From Bacteroidales bacterium (GTDB lineage: Bacteria > Bacteroidota > Bacteroidia > Bacteroidales > JAAUTT01): DNA of 12,797 bases. The position numbers and the translations under genes were made by a program. The notes beneath the pieces were generated by a model. It was given only the letters and a program-made list of their open reading frames with translations, was not told the DNA's origin and made no database searches. Of this stretch, positions 7,571 to 12,797 are shown piece by piece (the first letter of the stretch is position 1; each line of letters starts with the position of its first letter). The DNA lies in the NCBI GenBank assembly GCA_012031335.1, contig JAAUTT010000040.1:1-12797 (forward strand), read 5' to 3'.

Positions 7571-10500
7571 TTATTTAATCTGCTTTTTGTTCATGTCAAT
7601 TTCCAGGTCGGGTTGCTGACCAATGTTTTCAACATTTGGATTCGACGCTTTAATTTGCGATTGTTTTTCTTTGGCCATCGCCAGAATTCCATCGTCGGGC
7701 ACCTCGTAATAGTCAACAATGCTCTTGAGCGTCTGATATGCCTGGAACTCGTCCTTTTTATCCACATAAATATCGCTTAGCAAAATAAAGCTTTTGCCTA
7801 ACCAGAACTGATGAGGGGTGTTTTTTTCAATAAAGTCGAGCACTTCTTTTTCGGCAGCATCCTTTTTCCCCTGTTGGTAAAGAATGTCGGCAACAAGGTA
7901 TTTGGCTTCAGCGCCTTCGGCGCTTTTTACATCTTTGGCTAGGGTTTTAAACTCATCGAGGGCAGCCACTTTATTATCTGTTTCGTAGTGAGATTTTCCA
8001 AGCATATAGCGCACCTCGCGTTGAAGTTCCGTTGGAAGTTTTTCTGTTTTTAAAAGCTCGGCACCGGCATAAATAGTACCTACATAATCGTTGAGTTTAA
8101 AGTTACAACGCATTATACCCAGCCTGGCATCTGTAATATTGCTGTTTATTTCGCCTTCCTGCACCAGCCGTTTGTAGGTGTTAAGGGCCGACTGATAATC
8201 TTCATCGGCATAATAAATTTCGGCAGCATTAGCGAGGGCCTGTTCGGTGAACATACTACGGGGTTGTTCCAGCACGTATTCGTAACCTTTCAGGGCTTCG
8301 TCGGGTTTGTTTTTCATGCGGCTGCAGTCGGCCAGGTAAAAATGAGCATTCGTAACAAAGCTGCCTTGGGGAAATTTATTCAGATATATATTGAAGTTTT
8401 CACTTGCTTTTTCGCAGTTTCCTGACATATACAGGTTTTCGGCAGCGCGGTAAAGCATCGAATCCTGTTCAGAAGTACGTACATTGGCAAATGAGCCCAG
8501 TGTTTCCACATAAGAGAAATAGCTCTGGGCATCGTTGGTGCTGGAATAAACATTCTTTAATCCGGCAAGTGCGTCCCTGGCATCGTTGGATCCGGGATAA
8601 TCGGCAATTACTTTCTTGTAGTAGTTAATGGCATCTGCATCCTTATCGCGGTTGTAATTGATAAGTCCTAACTGAAGCAATGCTTTGGGTGCGTAGCTGC
8701 TCTTGGGGTAATCCTTCAACAACCGGTTGTAGGTTGATATTGCCAGGTCAGGTTTCTCCATAGTCACATAGCTGCGCCCCATTTCATAAATGGCATCGTC
8801 AGTATATCCCGAAGCGGGATAGCTTTTGAGCAATTGATTCAGTGTTTCTATTTTCCGCTCGTGTCTGTTAACCAGTCCCAGGGTAAATCCTTTCTGGAAA
8901 AGGGCGTAGTCCACTCCCGATACACCCATGTTGATAGCTTTTTCGTAATTTTCTGCTGCTGTCCAGTAAGTCGAACTCATCAGGTAACAATCGCCGATAC
9001 GGTTATATGAGTCGCCTACCGTACTTACACGTGCATCCTTCATCACCGAGGCGTAGCGTTTAAACCACGTCATGGCTTCGTTGTACTGTTTTTGGTTAAA
9101 ATAGCAGTAGGCAATGTTATAATTAGCCGCTTCGAATTCTTCGAGGGTCGGGGCTCCTGATGAATTCAGAAATTTATTGTAATGGTCAATGGCGGCTGCA
9201 TAATCGCCCAGGCGGTAGTATGCCTCACCTTTCCAATAGTTGGCGCGGGCGGCAAGAATACGGTCATATTGGGCATTCTGCAGTGATTTGTCGAACAAGT
9301 CGATGGATTCCTCAAACCGTAGGTTATTATATACTTCCAGTCCGCGAAAAAAAGCAATTCGTTGGTGTGCTTTTTTGATGGTGTTGTCCTTTTGCCTGAT
9401 TTTCTCTATCGATTCCAGGGCTGCCTTGTAATTTCTGGTGCTTGAATAGGCTAGTGCCAGGTAATTGTAGGCTTCGTCGCTGCGTTTCGAATTGGGAAAA
9501 GCGGCAATATATTCCTCAAAGGCGCGCACAGCTTCATTAAACGGTGAATAGGAGAGCTCATAGGTTACTATGGCATAATTGAAGAGGGCACTTTCTTTCA
9601 TGTCCTCATTATAATTCATTTTCGAAGCCGAGGAGAAAGCCAGGCGGGCTTTGTTTTTATCTTTCAGGCGTATGTAGCAATCGCCCAGGTGATATAGGGC
9701 ATTTTGGGCAACAGCATTGTCGGCACTCGAAATTCGTTCGAAATATTTTATTGCATTTTGATAGTCGCCGGTTTTATAGTAGGAATAGGCAAGTTCGTAT
9801 TTGTCATCCTGCGATGGGGCCTGAGCCTTTTCCATATATTTTTCAAGGTAAGGTATGGCTTCCCCGTATTTATTAAGCTTGTAGTACGATTCGCCTATGA
9901 TGCGCGACATTTCGGCCATCCGTTTTTCAGTCACTGAGTCGAGCAGGGTAGGAGCATATTCCACAACCCTGTCGTATTTTTCTGCAGGAAATATATTTGA
10001 GAGATATAGTAAGGGACAATTGCAGCAAACGTCTCGTCATCTTTCAACCGCAGAAAGCCTTCGAGTGCCGACTCATAATTTTTTTGTATGTAGAGGATAT
10101 GGGAATAATAATACAGGGCAGGAGAGGTGTATTTGGTGTCGATGTCCTTTATTTCGGCGAAGGCAACACGGGCCTTTTCGTAGTTGCCATCCTGAAAATA
10201 GCAGTAACCTGTTTGAAAATAATACTCATGACGCTGATCTTCGCTGAGAGCATTGGGTTTGACCTGTTCGAACCACTCAAGCGCCCGGGCGTATTTTTTA
10301 TTGTTATACTGGTAGCGGCCCATATGGAATTTAGCCTCATTTTGCCTTGAGTTTTCGGGATTTTCACTGATAAAAACTGCCAGCAGATACTCAGCATCGG
10401 CATTAAACAGCTCTACAGCGGAAAGGGCTGCATAATATTGCGCGTTAGCCTTTATTTCGGTTTGATTAAAGGCCGGATCTTGTGTCACCTGCTCGAAACA

Positions 10501-10647
10501 GCGTCTGGCTGCACCGTATTTTTGCTTCTCAAACAACTCAATACCTGTTTTATAGGTAGTGGCAGGGTCGGTAAGATGCAGCGTTTTCTGTGCGAACGCA
10601 GGTACGCAGGCTACAAGCAAACTGAGTGTGATGATTTTTCGAATCAT
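7571..10647 (-). CDS. Large periplasmic tetratricopeptide repeat protein (frameshift at 9977-9981)
   Basis: ATG 10647 gives a signal peptide (MIRKIITLSLLVACVPAFA, cut before Q20). The first frame runs to a T5 run (9977-9981; six expected), where YFLQK joins KYDRVVEYAPTLLDSV in the next frame, running to 7571. The restored protein is 1025 residues. It consists almost wholly of TPR/Sel1-like helical hairpins with the pattern W/Y-x-x-G-x-x-Y-x-x-x-x-x-Y-x-x-A-I/L-x-x-(F/Y), for example NARYHLGDCYIRLKDKNKAR-type and GDYQNAIKYFERI, repeated over 20 times. BamD/YbgF-like TPRs (YPKSSYAPKALLQLGLINY) suggest an envelope scaffold. The acidic/Lys-rich tail (IDMNKKQIK) is short. The downstream barrel gene follows at 33 bases, so this may be its periplasmic partner. 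Exact role unknown. Confidence 0.88.
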
Positions 10648-10918
10648 AAAATATCTTTATTTATGCTAATTCAGAAAGTTTTGGAGTAATTAAAATTGCA
10701 ATAAAAAAATAAATGCCAGCCAAATTTTGTTTCAGGAAGAACAACCGGTTTTATTTCATTCAAAATACACATAGGCATTCAGGTTAAATTACTGTTCCAA
10801 CAGGTAAATTTAGGATTTATTCCCCGGAGCCTGTTTGAAAAGTTATCAAATCTATTAACACAAAACTGTTAATTACCCGTTTTATTGTAATTTTAGCGGC
10901 AAAAGTAGCAACAGCATA
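10648..10918. promoter_or_regulatory. Divergent intergenic region between the TPR and FtsE genes
   Basis: These 271 AT-rich bases must hold promoters in both directions. On the plus strand TAATTTTA at 10888-10895, 23 bases before the ftsE ATG, is one base from the TAnnTTTG -7 consensus. No matching box was found with confidence for the minus-strand TPR gene. No ORF, RNA or repeat is recognised. Confidence 0.3.
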
Positions 10919-11627
10919 ATGGAAAAGGAACCTATCATTACTTTCGTCAATGCCGATATTCTGCAGGCCGATCATGTGGTTTTAAAGAACGTTACCCTTA
11001 CTATCCCCAAGGGCGAATTTGTTTACCTTATCGGGAAAGTTGGCAGCGGTAAAAGCAGTCTGATAAAAACCATGAATGCCGAAATACCCCTGATTAATGG
11101 CGAAGGTACTGTTGCTGGTTTCGATCTCCGGAAACTGAAAAATCACAGATTCCTTTTTAAGGAGAAAGTTGGGTATTGTGTTTCAGGATTTTCAGCTGCT
11201 GACGGATCGCCCTGTTTTCAATAATCTTGAATTTGTGCTGAGAGCCACTGGATGGAAAAGTCAGCCCGAGATTAAGAAACGTGTGGAAGAGGTACTCGAA
11301 AAAGTGGGAGCTGCCAATAAAGGTTATAAAATGCCGCATCAGCTTAGTGGCGGCGAACAACAGCGTGTAAGCATAGCACGTGCACTGCTGAATGAACCTG
11401 AAATAATTCTGGCCGATGAACCAACAGGAAATCTCGACCCGGATTCGTCCGAAGATATTTTGAAATTACTGATGGAGATAAGCTATAACGAGCGCACCGT
11501 GGTGATGGCTACACATAACTACACCTTGTTAAAAAGGTTTGTTGCCCGTACCATCAAATGCGATAAAGGACAGCTCGAAGAAGTAAACCAGTCGGAAGAA
11601 ATAGATTTCAGTGGATTAATGGAGTAA
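10919..11627 (+). CDS. ftsE: FtsE-type cell-division ABC transporter ATPase (two one-base deletions)
   Basis: ATG 10919 opens a frame that fails around 11138-11158. Restoring one A in the A5 run (11138-11142) and one T in the T5 run (11154-11158) gives [20 protein letters not shown], the expected FtsE sequence, and a 236-residue protein. Motifs: Walker A GKVGSGKS (39-46), Q-loop Q90 in IVFQDFQLL, signature LSGGEQQR (143-150), Walker B IILADE (163-168) with D-loop GNLD, and switch His200 (MATHNY). FtsE pairs with the membrane protein FtsX and couples divisome signals to peptidoglycan hydrolase activation at the septum. No ftsX lies in the window; in Bacteroidota the two are often apart. The short C-terminal tail [10 protein letters not shown] is typical of this group as I recall. 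The gene converges with the NYN gene 24 bases away. Confidence 0.88.
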
Positions 11628-11651
11628 ATACCTCAATTCTGTCGCTGTATT

Positions 11652-12473
11652 TCAGTTTTTTGGTTTCCCGCTGCCAGATTCGTCTTTAGGGATTCCATTC
11701 GGACCTTTTTTCTTTTCTTTTGGTTTATTCCGGATATATACAAGTTTACTGTTCGATTTATCTCTTTCCCGCTCATCTACTTCAAAATGCTTTTTAAGCG
11801 ATTTGAGCATGGGGGTGAGTTTCGAAAATCCAAAGTTACGGGCATCGAAGTCGGGTTTCTTTTTGATAATCATACCACCAACATCACCCAGAAAGGCCCA
11901 TCCGTTTTCGTCGGCAACATCGTTAATGGAATCCGAAATAAGGTTGAGTGTCTTATTATCTACTTTCAGGAGTGTTTTCTTTTTCTCGGCCGATTGATTT
12001 TTTTCGGGAGAAGTTTCTGAAGTATTCGATTGTCTTTGCAGAATTTCGAGGTAAATAAATTTGTCGCAGGCAACAATAAATGGATTGGGCGTTTTTTGTT
12101 CTCCAATGCCAATCACTTTCATCCCTGCTTCTCGCAGACGAAGAGCGAGCCTGGTGAAATCGCTGTCGCTGCTTACAATGCAAAAGCCATCTACTTTTCC
12201 GGTATAAAGAATGTCCATGGCTTCAATGATCATGGCCGAATCGGTAGCATTTTTGCCGGTTGTATAGCTGTATTGCTGAATTGGCGTAATCGCATTTTCG
12301 AGTAATACTGCTTTCCAGCCCGAAACGGTAGGTTTTGTCCAGTCGCCGTATATTCTTTTGAATGTTGGCGTTCCCAATTTGGCTATTTCTTCGAACATCC
12401 CTTTCACATTGTTATAGGGCACATTGTCGGCATCTATTAAAACAGCAAGTCTTAATTCGGATTTCTGATCCAT
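11652..12473 (-). CDS. NYN domain (LabA/PIN-like) putative RNase with OST-HTH/LOTUS domain
   Basis: A 273-residue uninterrupted protein. Residues about 8-145 are an NYN/PIN-like nuclease domain: VLIDADNVP (D14, D16), GKNATDSAMIIEAMDIL (D78), and IVSSDSDFTRLALRLRE (D103, D105). These acidic residues form the expected metal-binding cluster, so catalysis looks intact. Residues 146-168 are a charged linker. Residues about 170-248 match an OST-HTH/LOTUS fold (GWAFLGDVGGMI, FGFSKLTPMLKSL), a winged-helix proposed to bind RNA. A Lys/Pro/Gly-rich tail follows. Members are predicted cytoplasmic RNases of RNA processing or stress roles; the substrate is unknown. It starts 25 bases downstream of the small ORF and near the WD40 gene, so all may share a transcript. 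Confidence 0.88.
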   Translation of the reverse strand: MDQKSELRLAVLIDADNVPYNNVKGMFEEIAKLGTPTFKRIYGDWTKPTVSGWKAVLLENAITPIQQYSYTTGKNATDSAMIIEAMDILYTGKVDGFCIVSSDSDFTRLALRLREAGMKVIGIGEQKTPNPFIVACDKFIYLEILQRQSNTSETSPEKNQSAEKKKTLLKVDNKTLNLISDSINDVADENGWAFLGDVGGMIIKKKPDFDARNFGFSKLTPMLKSLKKHFEVDERERDKSNSKLVYIRNKPKEKKKGPNGIPKDESGSGKPKN

Positions 12474-12498
12474 AATTATTCTTTTTTCGGGTTACCTT

Positions 12499-12645
12499 TT
12501 ATGGATGCAAGATACTGAGAATAATATTTTCTGCTAATAAACGGTTAAATTCCTCAGCTTTTGCCAATCGCTCCTGATTAAGCCTTTTTATCTTCGTTAT
12601 TGCCTTTTGGCACAACAGGCCCGACTGTTCTCTTTCCTGGTTCAT
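12499..12645 (-). CDS. Uncertain small ORF between the WD40 and NYN genes
   Basis: ATG 12645 overlaps the WD40 stop as ATGA and opens a 48-residue frame ending at 12499. It is rich in Lys, Glu and Leu ([20 protein letters not shown]) and would form a single amphipathic helix. It lies 25 bases before the NYN start. Against it, the same DNA in another frame gives a plausible C-terminus for the WD40 protein ending at 12578, which would make this ORF a shadow. No domain recognised. Confidence 0.35.
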   Translation of the reverse strand: MNQEREQSGLLCQKAITKIKRLNQERLAKAEEFNRLLAENIILSILHP

Positions 12646-12797
12646 TTCGGCCGAAAGTAATGACCGGCAATCAGGTCGGGACCAAAATTCCAGAGGGCAA
12701 CGGTTTTATCAAGCGAAGCCGATGCCAGATATTTACCCGATGGGTGAAACGCCACTTCGTTTACAGCGCTGGTGTGACCCGACAGCTCCGCAAGTTT
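12642..12797 (-). CDS. WD40 repeat protein, C-terminal end only (N-terminus beyond window)
   Basis: The frame enters from the right edge and encodes one clear WD40 repeat: [20 protein letters not shown] followed by [14 protein letters not shown], including the GH dipeptide, the central Asp and the closing W-N (usually W-D). It then stops at 12642-12644 after [13 protein letters not shown]. With a one-base shift near 12675 another frame reads [20 protein letters not shown] and ends at 12578; that tail also looks coding, so the true C-terminus is unsettled. WD40 proteins form beta-propellers used as protein-binding platforms. Whether other domains (kinase, caspase, TPR) precede cannot be seen. 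Confidence 0.7.
   Translation of the reverse strand, partial: KLAELSGHTSAVNEVAFHPSGKYLASASLDKTVALWNFGPDLIAGHYFRPK

Noticed and set aside
10919..11627. Two separate ATPase half-proteins
   Set aside because: Walker A is in one frame and the Q-loop, signature and Walker B in the next. They join into a full-length FtsE once two short A/T runs are corrected.
1..12797. CRISPR array, tRNA, rRNA, insertion sequence or prophage genes
   Set aside because: No spaced direct repeats, no cloverleaf or rRNA segments and no transposase, integrase or phage structural motif were seen on either strand.

Overview
The window reads as chromosomal DNA of a member of the Bacteroidota, probably an anaerobic Bacteroidales/Marinilabiliales-type lineage and possibly a metagenomic contig. 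Reasons: AT-rich DNA, no Shine-Dalgarno-like sites before starts, Bacteroidota-type -7 boxes (TAnnTTTG) at two promoters, a head-GIN lipoprotein, signal-peptide beta-barrels ending in aromatic residues, a giant periplasmic TPR protein paired with a barrel, and an FtsE of Bacteroidota type.

Layout. Positions 1-1931 (+) hold a cell-envelope cluster: the C-terminus of a DUF4097-like adhesin-type protein, a GIN-domain lipoprotein and a small outer-membrane barrel, closed by a strong terminator (1948-1996). Positions 2225-5476 (-) hold the most unusual part: an XRE/cupin regulator, then a DUF4914 protein that I read as a divergent ATP-type PEP carboxykinase homologue, then a class II (animal PAICS-like) PurE whose start overlaps the DUF4914 stop as ATGA. 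An exact 24-bp sequence with an AAGTA-N-TACTT dyad occurs twice in opposite orientation. One copy lies just upstream of the -7 box of the regulator, the other just upstream of the -7 box preceding the DUF4914-PurE unit. This predicts an autoregulated regulator controlling a two-enzyme operon. Positions 5870-10647 (-) hold a 1025-residue TPR protein followed 33 bases later by an outer-membrane barrel. Divergently (+) lies an FtsE-type ABC ATPase (10919-11627). The right end (-) carries a partial WD40 protein, a doubtful small ORF and an NYN/OST-HTH protein.

Data quality matters here. Most long genes are split by single-base indels, nearly always in A or T runs, and family-typical protein resumes directly in another frame. 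GIN, PurE and NYN are uninterrupted. Under-called homopolymers in the assembly explain this better than true pseudogenes. Coordinates below span the reconstructed genes and each entry gives the break points. All function calls come from reading the protein sequence by eye; no database search was run.
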